From NCBI GenBank assembly GCA_023129255.1, contig JAGMCH010000007.1, forward strand, positions 1-43,465: a stretch of DNA of 43,465 nt, given 5' to 3'. The position numbers and the translations under genes are program-made. Source of the DNA: Dehalococcoidales bacterium. GTDB lineage: Bacteria; Chloroflexota; Dehalococcoidia; Dehalococcoidales; BS750m-G39. Every line of letters starts with the position of its first letter. Positions within the stretch are counted from its first letter, which is position 1. Shown piece after piece: positions 15,570-23,760 of the stretch. The notes under the pieces are model-generated. The model did not search any database, had not been told where the DNA came from, and was given only the letters and a program-made list of their open reading frames with translations.

Positions 15570-16502
15570 CTAGTTTCCACCTCGTGTTTTTAATATGGCT
15601 CTTCCCTGTTTTACATCCTCGGCTATCTGTTTCTTCAGTTCTTCCGGGGTATCAAATTTTATCTCGCCACGGAGGCGCTCAATGATATCAATGGTTAGCC
15701 CCTGCCCGTACAGGTCGCCGTGGTAGTCGAGGAGGTAAACCTCGACCACGCGCTGGCTGCCACCGAAGGTAGGGCGCTGGCCGATGTTGGTCATTGAGGA
15801 ATAGGCTTGGTCATCAATATGAACCCGGCTAATATAAACGCCCTCGGCGGGAAGGCCTTGCTCCGCGTTTATGTCCAGATTGGCGGTGGGGAAGCCCAAC
15901 TCTATACCCCGTCCCGCCCCGGGGATTACACGCCCATGAAGGCTGAAGGGACGCCCAACCAGGTTCTGCACCCGTTTCATATCTCCTAAAGCTAATGCCT
16001 TCCTGATAGCGGTGCTGCTTACCACCTCACCATCTACTATTATCGGGGGCACCACAGTTACACTGAAGCCCATTTCCTGCCCCAGTCGGCGCAGGGTATC
16101 GGTATTGCCTCCCCTGCTTTGACCCAGGGCAAAGTCAGGTCCAATTACCAGTCCCCGCATTCTGAGGTATTTCCCTAGTAGACCCAGGAATTGCCGAGGG
16201 CTGAGCTGGGCTAACTCACGGGTAAAGGACAGGGCAATAATAGCCTCAACGCCTTCATTCTTTAGCAGGGTTGTTCTTTGGGCAAGGTCGGTCAAGAATG
16301 GTAGCCTGGTTTGAGGGAATAGCACCTCTTGGGGATGCTGGCGAAAGGTTACCACTCCACTGAGCAGACCCTGCTTTTGGGCAAGCTCTGTTAATTGGGA
16401 AATCAGGTATCTATGACCGAGGTGAACCCCGTCAAAGACACCGATTGTTAGTAGCATATCCTTTTCGGCTGATTGCTTGCCCAGCTCTTCCTCTACCTGC
16501 AC
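15570..16502 (-). CDS. ribF: Bifunctional riboflavin kinase/FAD synthetase
   Basis: TIGVFDGVHLGHRYLI, SSTAIRKALALGD, GRGIELGFPTANL, FDTPEELKKQIAEDV. Confidence 0.95.
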   Translation of the reverse strand: MQVEEELGKQSAEKDMLLTIGVFDGVHLGHRYLISQLTELAQKQGLLSGVVTFRQHPQEVLFPQTRLPFLTDLAQRTTLLKNEGVEAIIALSFTRELAQLSPRQFLGLLGKYLRMRGLVIGPDFALGQSRGGNTDTLRRLGQEMGFSVTVVPPIIVDGEVVSSTAIRKALALGDMKRVQNLVGRPFSLHGRVIPGAGRGIELGFPTANLDINAEQGLPAEGVYISRVHIDDQAYSSMTNIGQRPTFGGSQRVVEVYLLDYHGDLYGQGLTIDIIERLRGEIKFDTPEELKKQIAEDVKQGRAILKTRGGN

Positions 16503-16585
16503 AGCTACTTATACTAGCATAACCCTATCTGAGCGTCAACAATTTGACAAGGGGTACTGAGTTGTTAAACTAGCCTTGGACTGAA

Positions 16586-16864
16586 GTGAGTGTAGCTGGC
16601 TTTTTTATTTTGCTGGCAATTGCCATTTTACTCAGGCTCATTGGCAATAAGCTGGTACCGGTAGTGATGCCCAGCGGGCGGCTTAGAACTATAGGCTTGG
16701 GCTGGGCCGGTGGCTTTTTGGGTAGCCTGCTGGATAGTGTTTTATGGCAGTTTGGACCTGAGGTTGCCGGGATAAACCTGGTGGCGGCTACCATCGGTTG
16801 TGCCCTTTTTATTCTCTTTTTCGGTCTATTCCCATTCATTAAAACATTGCTGGGGAGGATATAA
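16586..16864 (+). CDS. Small membrane protein, GlsB/YeaQ/YmgE-like
   Basis: 92 aa, GTG start, hydrophobic; LGWAGGFLGSLLDSVLWQFGP...GINLVAATIGCALFILFFGLF. Confidence 0.6.
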   Translation: MSVAGFFILLAIAILLRLIGNKLVPVVMPSGRLRTIGLGWAGGFLGSLLDSVLWQFGPEVAGINLVAATIGCALFILFFGLFPFIKTLLGRI

Positions 16865-16871
16865 TTGGTTT

Positions 16872-16900
16872 TTATCAGCCAATTGATTTTGTGCTATACT
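16872..16900 (+). promoter_or_regulatory. Candidate original tRNA-Thr promoter, now driving only a tRNA 5' fragment
   Basis: TTATCA - N17 - TATACT, 8 nt upstream of the orphan tRNA 5' half at 16909. Confidence 0.5.
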
Positions 16901-16906
16901 TGGATA

Positions 16907-16942
16907 AAGCCAGCGTAGCTCAGGGGTAGAGCAGCGGTTTCG
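16907..16942 (+). repeat. Left attachment site: orphan 5' half of tRNA-Thr
   Basis: AAGCCAGCGTAGCTCAGGGGTAGAGCAGCGGTTTCG, identical over 36 nt to 33343-33378; the tRNA sequence stops inside the anticodon. Confidence 0.9.
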
Positions 16943-17592
16943 ACTTTCAGTACTCATTTCCCCAAGGTTTTTGGTATGCCTTAACTGGTCTTGCGGAAAC
17001 TTGGATAAACATACTCCAAGGTATGGCCAATGGAGTTGCTGGCCTACCGCCGATCACGGATGAACCAGAGTCAAACGCACGCCAATGGGCGGACGTCGCC
17101 AATCAGCGGATTGCACATCTATTAGAAACGAGAGCCGGCCCTTTTTGGGGACCAAATTTCTCACAGGCTACAAACCCGAAGTTTCCATTCCCACACGCCC
17201 CTTTTGGGGAATTCCGATTTGTCGAAAAGCGTATAGAGGGTTCTAAGCCAATATTCAAAATTGGAGGACAAGGAGCAGTAGGACTTCAAAGCCTCTGCGG
17301 CATACCGTACCTATTTCATATTCGAAACACTTGTTCACAGCAGAACATTCCATTGCACTGCTGGCCTTTTAACGGTTGGGATCCAGCTGGTCATGCTCAC
17401 GTTTTAGTCGAGTGGTACCCAGCTATCCAGAACCAAGGTCAGAAGTCGGATGAAGAGGATGCCTTAGCTTGCGTTAGATGGGCAAAAATCAAAGATGACC
17501 AAGGAAAGCTATCAGACTTTCTTATCCCTCCTCTTTCAGACTCCAAGAAAACGCAGGCGATTCTCGAGGGTTGGGTTCTTGGGGTTCTATGA
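16943..17592 (+). pseudogene. 5'-truncated DUF429-like (predicted RNase H-fold) gene
   Basis: Frame is open upstream of the annotated ATG into the tRNA fragment: (GF)DFQYSFPQGFWYALTGLAETWINILQGMANGVAGLPP...PFWGPNF...FKIGGQGAVGLQSLCGIPYL...VEWYPA...DEEDALACVRWA...EGWVLGV. Confidence 0.5.
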
Positions 17593-17753
17593 ACGAAATA
17601 GCGTTTTGTTGGCTGATACTTAACCTATGAATGTGCTAAGAGTGCAGCCTCTATTGAAAAATCATTTTCCTACCTGAGATGGTACATGATATGGGACCGT
17701 TCCTGCTAGAAAAGACCTTCTTAACAATTGTGTGGAAATAGCCCTTAGGGGTA

Positions 17754-17782
17754 TTGACAGTCGCTCACATAAAGTCTATATT
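17754..17782 (+). promoter_or_regulatory. Sigma70-type promoter of the NCS1 permease operon
   Basis: TTGACA (17754-17759) - N17 - TATATT (17777-17782). Confidence 0.65.
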
Positions 17783-17853
17783 ATTTCTAATATGCGAGGT
17801 AGCCTCAAAATAACATATTCTGCTCGTGGGGTGTGGTGATGGGGATGGGACGA

Positions 17854-17898
17854 GGGCGCTGCAATTGCCTTGGATGGCAGGTGGCAGCGCCCTTTTTG
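17854..17898 (+). terminator. Intrinsic terminator inside the leader of the NCS1 permease operon
   Basis: GGGCGCTGC (17854-17862) / GCAGCGCCC (17884-17892) followed by TTTTTG. Confidence 0.75.
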
Positions 17899-18015
17899 TT
17901 GGGTAGTTAGGAGTTAAAGACGATAAAATTTAGAAAAGGGGGGATTGAGTATAAGGAAAACTAAAAAGTGATTTTATCAGCCAATTACTAAAATTTTTAT
18001 GAAAGGAGTGATTAA

Positions 18016-19395
18016 GTGGCAAAAGAAGAAAAGGAATTAGCGGGGATGGATGCACTGGTAAGGGACTATGAGAGAGCCCCGGTGCCTGAGGAGAGGCAAA
18101 AGAGCTGGTATAACATGGGTATGGTGTGGGGCGGCGTTGCTGCCTGCGTAGTTTGCCTTTTGGTGGGGGGCATGGTCGGGTTCTGGCTCGATCTTAAGAC
18201 CGCCGCAATCGCAGTAATCTGTGGCAGTCTCATAACCACGGTAATCGGTGCCATTGCTGCAGTGGTAGGGGCACGGCTGAACCTGTCAACGCCGATGATA
18301 GCTAGATTTGCCTTCGGCAATAGGGGGGTTATTGTAGTGGCTGCTGCCATCGCCATTGGCTGCTTTGGCTGGTTCGCCTTTCAGCTCGGATTTTTCGGTG
18401 TGACATTTCAGGCGGCAACGGGGATTATGACCGGGGTTGCCCCGGGGATGGTAGGCTTATGGATAGCTATAGTAATCGGTGGCATACTGATGACAGTTAG
18501 TGCCATCTTCGGCTATCGGGCTTTAGCCTGGCTGAGCTTAGTTACCGTACCCATAATCCTCGCTCTGTGGATATATTCACTGGTTCATGTCTTGGGTCAG
18601 TATTCCTGGAGCGAGCTGCTGGCACACGCACCAGCAGACCCACAGACACTGGCGGTTGCAATCTCATTTGTGGCTGGCGGATTCATGGTTGGCGCGGTGA
18701 TTACGCCCGATGTTAGCCGTTATGCTAAGAGCGCTGGGCATTCGGTTTGGGGTGTGATTCTCGGCTTCTTTGTTATCCAGGCTGTGCTTATGTACATGGG
18801 GGCAATCCTGGCTCATGCCGTCGGTGACTGGAACATGGTAAACGTTATGCTCGGGCTCGGTTTGGGTACCGCTTTTGGTATTATTGCCATGCTGGTATTG
18901 ATTCTGGCCCAGTGGACAACGAATGACAATAACCTGTACTCGGCGGCGTTATCCTTTTCCGTGATATTTAGAGGTGCACGCAAATGGTGGCTAACCGCCG
19001 CTGCTGGCGCGCTCGGCATAATCCTAGCTATGCCGGAGCCTGTGAATATATGGGGCCACTTCCCAGAGTTTATATCGTCTCTCTGCATTTTGATACCACC
19101 TATAGCCGGGGTTTACATAGCTGACTACTTCTTCATAAACCGGGACTTTTACAAATTTGAGAACCTGCCTAAAGTAGCCAACGCTCGGTGGTTGATGCTG
19201 GCATCATGGGCAGTTGCCTCGTTTATCGGTTTCTGTACTACGCCTGCGGGGGCGAGCATAGGCACACTCGGCTGGTTCAACATAACCACAATCCCGGCAA
19301 TTGACACCTTTCTAATAGGCTTTTTCCTGGCATTAATCGCAGGCTGGATGTATAAGAAAGCTAAAGGAGGATGGCCGGAAACTACACCTGCATAG
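18016..19395 (+). CDS. NCS1-family purine/cytosine/hydantoin-type permease
   Basis: 459 aa, ~12 hydrophobic segments; ITPDVSRYAKSA and LILAQWTTNDNNLYSAAL are CodB/NCS1-like. Confidence 0.85.
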   Translation: MAKEEKELAGMDALVRDYERAPVPEERQKSWYNMGMVWGGVAACVVCLLVGGMVGFWLDLKTAAIAVICGSLITTVIGAIAAVVGARLNLSTPMIARFAFGNRGVIVVAAAIAIGCFGWFAFQLGFFGVTFQAATGIMTGVAPGMVGLWIAIVIGGILMTVSAIFGYRALAWLSLVTVPIILALWIYSLVHVLGQYSWSELLAHAPADPQTLAVAISFVAGGFMVGAVITPDVSRYAKSAGHSVWGVILGFFVIQAVLMYMGAILAHAVGDWNMVNVMLGLGLGTAFGIIAMLVLILAQWTTNDNNLYSAALSFSVIFRGARKWWLTAAAGALGIILAMPEPVNIWGHFPEFISSLCILIPPIAGVYIADYFFINRDFYKFENLPKVANARWLMLASWAVASFIGFCTTPAGASIGTLGWFNITTIPAIDTFLIGFFLALIAGWMYKKAKGGWPETTPA

Positions 19396-19443
19396 TGGTT
19401 TATCTCTAGTTATGGAGGTGGGAGAACGAAGATAAAGGTTATT

Positions 19444-20157
19444 GTGCCCATCATAGTAAGTGAATTTAACCAGGAAGTGAAGCGGGAATTTGAGCATTTC
19501 GCTGCTGAGGGCACAGAAATAGAGGTAGTAAATCTAGCCAAGGGACCAGCATCTGTTGAGTCTCACTATGATGAAGCCGATGCCACTCCAGACATCCTGA
19601 GCAAGGTAAAGGAAGCCGAGGGGGAAGGATTTGATGGAGTAATCGTTGACTGTTTCGGAGATGTGGGGGTAAAGGCGGCACGCGAGGTTAGCAATATACC
19701 TGTTGTTGGTCCCGGCGAGACATCTATGTTATTTGCCGCAGCCCTGGGTCATCGCTTCTCGGTGATAACTGTGCTGAAGAACCTGGTGCCAATGATGAGT
19801 AATGCGGCTAAGGTTTTGGGCGTCTACGAAAAATTAGCCTCGGTCAGGTATGTTGATATCCCTGTCCTGGAGGTGGCGGATAAGGAGAGATTAAAGAAGG
19901 CTTTATACCAGGAGATGCTTAGTGCCATAGAGAAGGATGGCGCCCATGTTCTCGCTCTTGGCTGTACCGGGATGACGGGTGTGGCTTCAGATTTAAGCCG
20001 AATGCTGAAGGAAAATGGATATGATGTCCCTGTTATAGACCCGTCGGCAGCCTCGCTAAAGTTTGCCGAGGCTCTAGTCAGGATGGAGATAAAACAGAGC
20101 AAGCTCACCTATATGGAGCCTCCGCAAAAGGAGAGAACAGGGCCTGTGGTCACATGA
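19444..20157 (+). CDS. Asp/Glu/hydantoin racemase family protein
   Basis: 237 aa; GFDGVIVDCFGDVGVKAAREVSNIPVVGPGE and GAHVLALGCTGMTG (two catalytic Cys regions). Confidence 0.85.
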   Translation: MPIIVSEFNQEVKREFEHFAAEGTEIEVVNLAKGPASVESHYDEADATPDILSKVKEAEGEGFDGVIVDCFGDVGVKAAREVSNIPVVGPGETSMLFAAALGHRFSVITVLKNLVPMMSNAAKVLGVYEKLASVRYVDIPVLEVADKERLKKALYQEMLSAIEKDGAHVLALGCTGMTGVASDLSRMLKENGYDVPVIDPSAASLKFAEALVRMEIKQSKLTYMEPPQKERTGPVVT

Positions 20158-20217
20158 GAACTCCGGCAGGGATAATCCGGAACCCAGGGCTGCTACCAAT
20201 TCAATAAGTTAAAAAAC

Positions 20218-21180
20218 ATGTTGGAGGTCTACAGAATGAAAGAGGCGGCAAGGATTGTAGTAGAAGACTGCTTGGGGGTCAAAAAGTCGGAAGAGGTGCT
20301 GATAATTGTTGACCAGAAATCTCGCCAGATTGGAACCGCTCTGTTTGATGCTGCCAAAAGCTTGGGGGCGGAAGCAGTGCTGGTTGAAATGGTTGAGCGG
20401 GAGGCACATGGCTCCGAGCCGCCTCGTTTGGTAGCTGAGGCGATGAAAAGCGCAGATGTCGTAATTGCGCCAACCTCCAAGTCTATAACTCATACCAAAG
20501 CCAGATTGGAGGCAACTAAGAGCGGGGTCAGAATTGCCAGCATGCCGACAATAACTGAAGAAATGATGTCTCGGACGATGTCGGCTGATTATATAAAGAT
20601 AAAAGAGAGGAGCCTGAAGTTCCGCGATTTGCTCTCTCAAGGAAACGAGGTGCGACTGACTACACCAGCGGGAACAGATTTGACCTTCTCCATAGTGGGG
20701 AGAGAGGGGATGGCTGATACCGGCATCCTGGATGAGAAAGGTGCTTTTGGCAACCTGCCGGCAGGTGAAGCATGCCTGGCTCCGGTTGAGGGAAAGACCT
20801 CTGGCGTAGCCGTGGTAGATGGGTCAATGGCAGGCGTGGGGGTAATGAAGACACCGATAAGGATGGTGGTAAAGGATGGCTATGTTACCGAGATAACTGG
20901 TGGAGCCGAGGCTAAAGCGCTCTCCGATTTGTTGCGGGATAAGGGAGAGGAGGTAAAGAGTATCGCTGAGCTGGGAATTGGCACCAATGAGAAGGCAACT
21001 CCATCCGGAAGCCCCCTGGAAGATGAGAAGGTGATGGGAACTGTGCATGTTGCTATCGGTGATAACATCGTCTTCGGCGGCAAGGTAAAAGCACCAATGC
21101 ATCTGGATGGAATTATGAAAAACCCAACCCTGGTAATTGACGGTAAAACGGTAATTAAAGATGGCAAACATCTGATTTAG
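20218..21180 (+). CDS. M29-like aminopeptidase/leucyl aminopeptidase family protein
   Basis: 320 aa; EEVLIIVDQKSRQIGTALFDAAKSLGAEAVLVEM, GNLPAGEACLAPVEG, AIGDNIVFGGKVKAPMHLDGIM. A start at 20236 (ATGAAAGAGGCGG) is possible. Confidence 0.65.
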   Translation: MLEVYRMKEAARIVVEDCLGVKKSEEVLIIVDQKSRQIGTALFDAAKSLGAEAVLVEMVEREAHGSEPPRLVAEAMKSADVVIAPTSKSITHTKARLEATKSGVRIASMPTITEEMMSRTMSADYIKIKERSLKFRDLLSQGNEVRLTTPAGTDLTFSIVGREGMADTGILDEKGAFGNLPAGEACLAPVEGKTSGVAVVDGSMAGVGVMKTPIRMVVKDGYVTEITGGAEAKALSDLLRDKGEEVKSIAELGIGTNEKATPSGSPLEDEKVMGTVHVAIGDNIVFGGKVKAPMHLDGIMKNPTLVIDGKTVIKDGKHLI

Positions 21181-21190
21181 GGGGTTAAAG

Positions 21191-22276
21191 ATGGCAAAAA
21201 GAATATTAGGTAAAGCTGAACTAGAAGATGTAACCTGGGGGTCAACGCTGCTTGGTGCTGGCGGTGGTGGCTCGCCCCATGATGGGTTAAACCTGGTAAA
21301 AGAAATGGAGAACGAGGTAACGCTACTTGACCCGGCTGACCTACCTGAGAGCGCCACTGCCGTAGTGGTGGCTGGAATAGGAGCCCCCAAGGCTATTTCT
21401 GAAAGAGGGTTTGGGCCTGAGGCTATATTTGCCTATGATGCGATGAAGAATATGACGGCTGTGGGTGGGGTCAAAATAGATTACCTGATGCCGGGTGAAA
21501 TAGGCGGTCTTAATACCATTACCCCACTTTATGTAGCCTCACAGAAGAATGTTCCAGTGGTTGATGCCGATGGCAATGGACGTGCTGTTCCTGAGCTTGC
21601 TACCGGGCTTTATCCCATTTACAAAATACCCACCAGCCCGTTAGTACTTGCCAACAAAGCAGGCGATATTATCGTCGCCTATCTAGCCGACCCACTTGAT
21701 ACTACTGCTGCTGAGACGATAGCCAGAACGGCTGCCGTCTCGTTCGGGATGCTGGCAGCATTTGCCACCTGGGTAGTCAATATAGCAACTATCAAAAGGT
21801 GCCTAGTGCCCAACTCGGTATCAAAGACTGAAAAAATAGGTAAGGCAATGAGAGAAGCCAGAGCCAGTGGCAAGGACGCAGTGAAACAGGTTATAACCAT
21901 CACCGGCGGCAAGGAACTGTTTCGGGGTAAAATCCAGAAGATTGAGATGAGGACCGCAGAGGGGTTTGACTTTGGCAGAACAACTATTGAAGGTGCTGCT
22001 AACTACAAGGGCAAAACATTCGTTATTGACTCCAAGAATGAGAATATGATTGCCTGGCAGGAAGAGAGGCCGGTCATAATGGTTCCCGACTTAATAGCTA
22101 TGATGACCACCGAGGGCGAGCCTCTTACCAATGCCGATACCAAGGAGGGCATGGAAATAGCTATTATCGGGATTCACGCTCCAGAGCCCTGGACAAGAAC
22201 CCCTGACGGATTTAATTGCTGGAAGCATATATTAGTGAAACTAGGCTACGACGGTTCTTACGTCAGCTCATTTTAG
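21191..22276 (+). CDS. DUF917 (S-methyl thiohydantoin desulfurase-like) family protein
   Basis: 361 aa; LGAGGGGSPHDG, PGEIGGLNTITPLYVA, VPVVDADGNGRAVPEL, DLIAMMTTEGEPLTNAD. Confidence 0.8.
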   Translation: MAKRILGKAELEDVTWGSTLLGAGGGGSPHDGLNLVKEMENEVTLLDPADLPESATAVVVAGIGAPKAISERGFGPEAIFAYDAMKNMTAVGGVKIDYLMPGEIGGLNTITPLYVASQKNVPVVDADGNGRAVPELATGLYPIYKIPTSPLVLANKAGDIIVAYLADPLDTTAAETIARTAAVSFGMLAAFATWVVNIATIKRCLVPNSVSKTEKIGKAMREARASGKDAVKQVITITGGKELFRGKIQKIEMRTAEGFDFGRTTIEGAANYKGKTFVIDSKNENMIAWQEERPVIMVPDLIAMMTTEGEPLTNADTKEGMEIAIIGIHAPEPWTRTPDGFNCWKHILVKLGYDGSYVSSF

Positions 22277-22331
22277 GTAGCAAAAGGGAAGATTTGAGCC
22301 GCTACCAGTGGCTATCTTTTAGATAAAATGG

Positions 22332-22362
22332 AGAGGGTCTCTATCCTGCCGAGACCCTCTTT
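22332..22362 (+). terminator. Intrinsic terminator after the DUF917 gene
   Basis: AGAGGGTCTC (22332-22341) / GAGACCCTCT (22351-22360), then TT. Confidence 0.65.
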
Positions 22363-22380
22363 ACCTTTGGAGGTTGAGTA

Positions 22381-22911
22381 ATGCAAGTCTTCAGCATCAT
22401 TAAGAAGAGGAGAAGCGTTAGATTCTACACTGACGAGGCTATTGCCGAGGACAAGCTGAAAAAGCTAGTAGAAGCTGCAATTTGGGCACCGAGTGCAGGC
22501 AATATTCATGCTTGGAATATAGTAATACTTGAACGGAAAGAAGACATTGAACGGGTAAAAGCCATTTCTCCAGGAATACTAGGTAACCCTACGGCACTGA
22601 TGATATTGTGTGCCGACAAGAGAAGGGCCTATGATAAGAGAGGGGAGGTGGGAAGGGATGTATTATCCATAATGGATATCGCTATAGCCGCTCAGAATAT
22701 CTGTCTGGAGGCGACAGAACTCGGTCTAGGCTCATGTATAATAAGGTCATTCAATCAAGATGCCGTAAGGGAGCTTTTGGACTTGCCTAAGAACATTGCT
22801 CCTGAGCTACTGGTGTCTCTAGGTTATCCCAGGAGCATCCCAAATTCTCCACCAAGAAGAACGGCGGAAGACACGGTCATTTGCTGGATAAAAGGGGGAA
22901 ACGACCAATGA
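22381..22911 (+). CDS. Nitroreductase family protein
   Basis: 176 aa; KKRRSVRFYTDEAI, AAIWAPSAGNIHAWNIVIL, LELVSLGYPRS-like C-terminus. Confidence 0.88.
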   Translation: MQVFSIIKKRRSVRFYTDEAIAEDKLKKLVEAAIWAPSAGNIHAWNIVILERKEDIERVKAISPGILGNPTALMILCADKRRAYDKRGEVGRDVLSIMDIAIAAQNICLEATELGLGSCIIRSFNQDAVRELLDLPKNIAPELLVSLGYPRSIPNSPPRRTAEDTVICWIKGGNDQ

Positions 22912-23222
22912 AAGGTAACATTGAGGAAGAGAAACTTAGATACGACCTGCTTAAGTTATTTTGTTACATAATTACCAGTGCCAGGGGTTGCATTGAAGAA
23001 CCAAAACTATATGGGCCATTTAGATTGATTGATTCTGTGGAGAGAATCATCACCCTACTTGATAATGAAGGTCTAGCCGATGACTTCCTAAAAAAGGAAA
23101 GGGTAAAAATCGAAGAAAACAAATACCTGGTTATGCAAGATGAGGAGGGTTTTATAAAATTTCTGGATGAATTAGTTATTGACTTTACCAAAAAACTAAA
23201 AGAGGGTGCTGTTAAAAAATAG
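22908..23222 (+). CDS. Small protein, DUF6092-like
   Basis: ATGA overlap with the nitroreductase stop; FCYIITSARGCIEEPKLYGPFRLIDSVERII. The ORF track start at 22881 lies inside the upstream gene. Confidence 0.55.
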   Translation: MKGNIEEEKLRYDLLKLFCYIITSARGCIEEPKLYGPFRLIDSVERIITLLDNEGLADDFLKKERVKIEENKYLVMQDEEGFIKFLDELVIDFTKKLKEGAVKK

Positions 23223-23329
23223 CCCTGGAAATAGGGACTCCCTAGAATGGGGACATATGTATAGTCAGTCTTATCAATGTATCATGGCTAATGACATAAG
23301 CAAGGCAGAATCAGCCTGCAGCCGATTCT

Positions 23330-23698
23330 GTGCCTAGAGAGGACGATATGGCTACTATCCATCGAATCATCTACAATGAGCTCTGTCAAGGTAGGTTCAA
23401 GTCTTCTTCACGCCGCACTTGTATCGACATTATCAACAGGCTGGTCGGTAGAGGTGCCGAGGGCATTATACTCGGATACACCGAACTCCCCTTGCTTATT
23501 CAGCCCGGTGATATGGATGTCCCGGTATTCGATACTACTCGGCTCCATGCGGAAGCAGCAGTCAACATGGCACTCGCTGAAGGGAATGTTGCACCTGCTC
23601 CTAGGCATTTAACAAAAGGGCGTTTTGTTCAAAGTTCGCATATTGACGTTGTCAATTCACGTCTATTAGTTAGCGAGCAGGTTACACTTAATACTTGA
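23330..23698 (+). pseudogene. C-terminal fragment of an aspartate racemase-like gene
   Basis: ATIHRIIYNELCQGRFKSSSR...GAEGIILGYTELPLLI...VPVFDTTRLHAEAAVNMAL; N-terminal half absent, with an in-frame stop at 23297. Confidence 0.7.
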
Positions 23699-23760
23699 CA
23701 AAGCCTGGTTCTTGCTCTATTTTTTACATATAATTTATACATATTAAAGAGGAGGCGGAG

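Noticed and set aside
16898-17009. 11-bp direct repeat ACTTGGATAAA at 16898-16908 and 16999-17009, spanning the island left end
   Set aside because: The second copy lies in the DUF429-like coding frame and nothing else repeats around it; likely chance rather than a target-site duplication.
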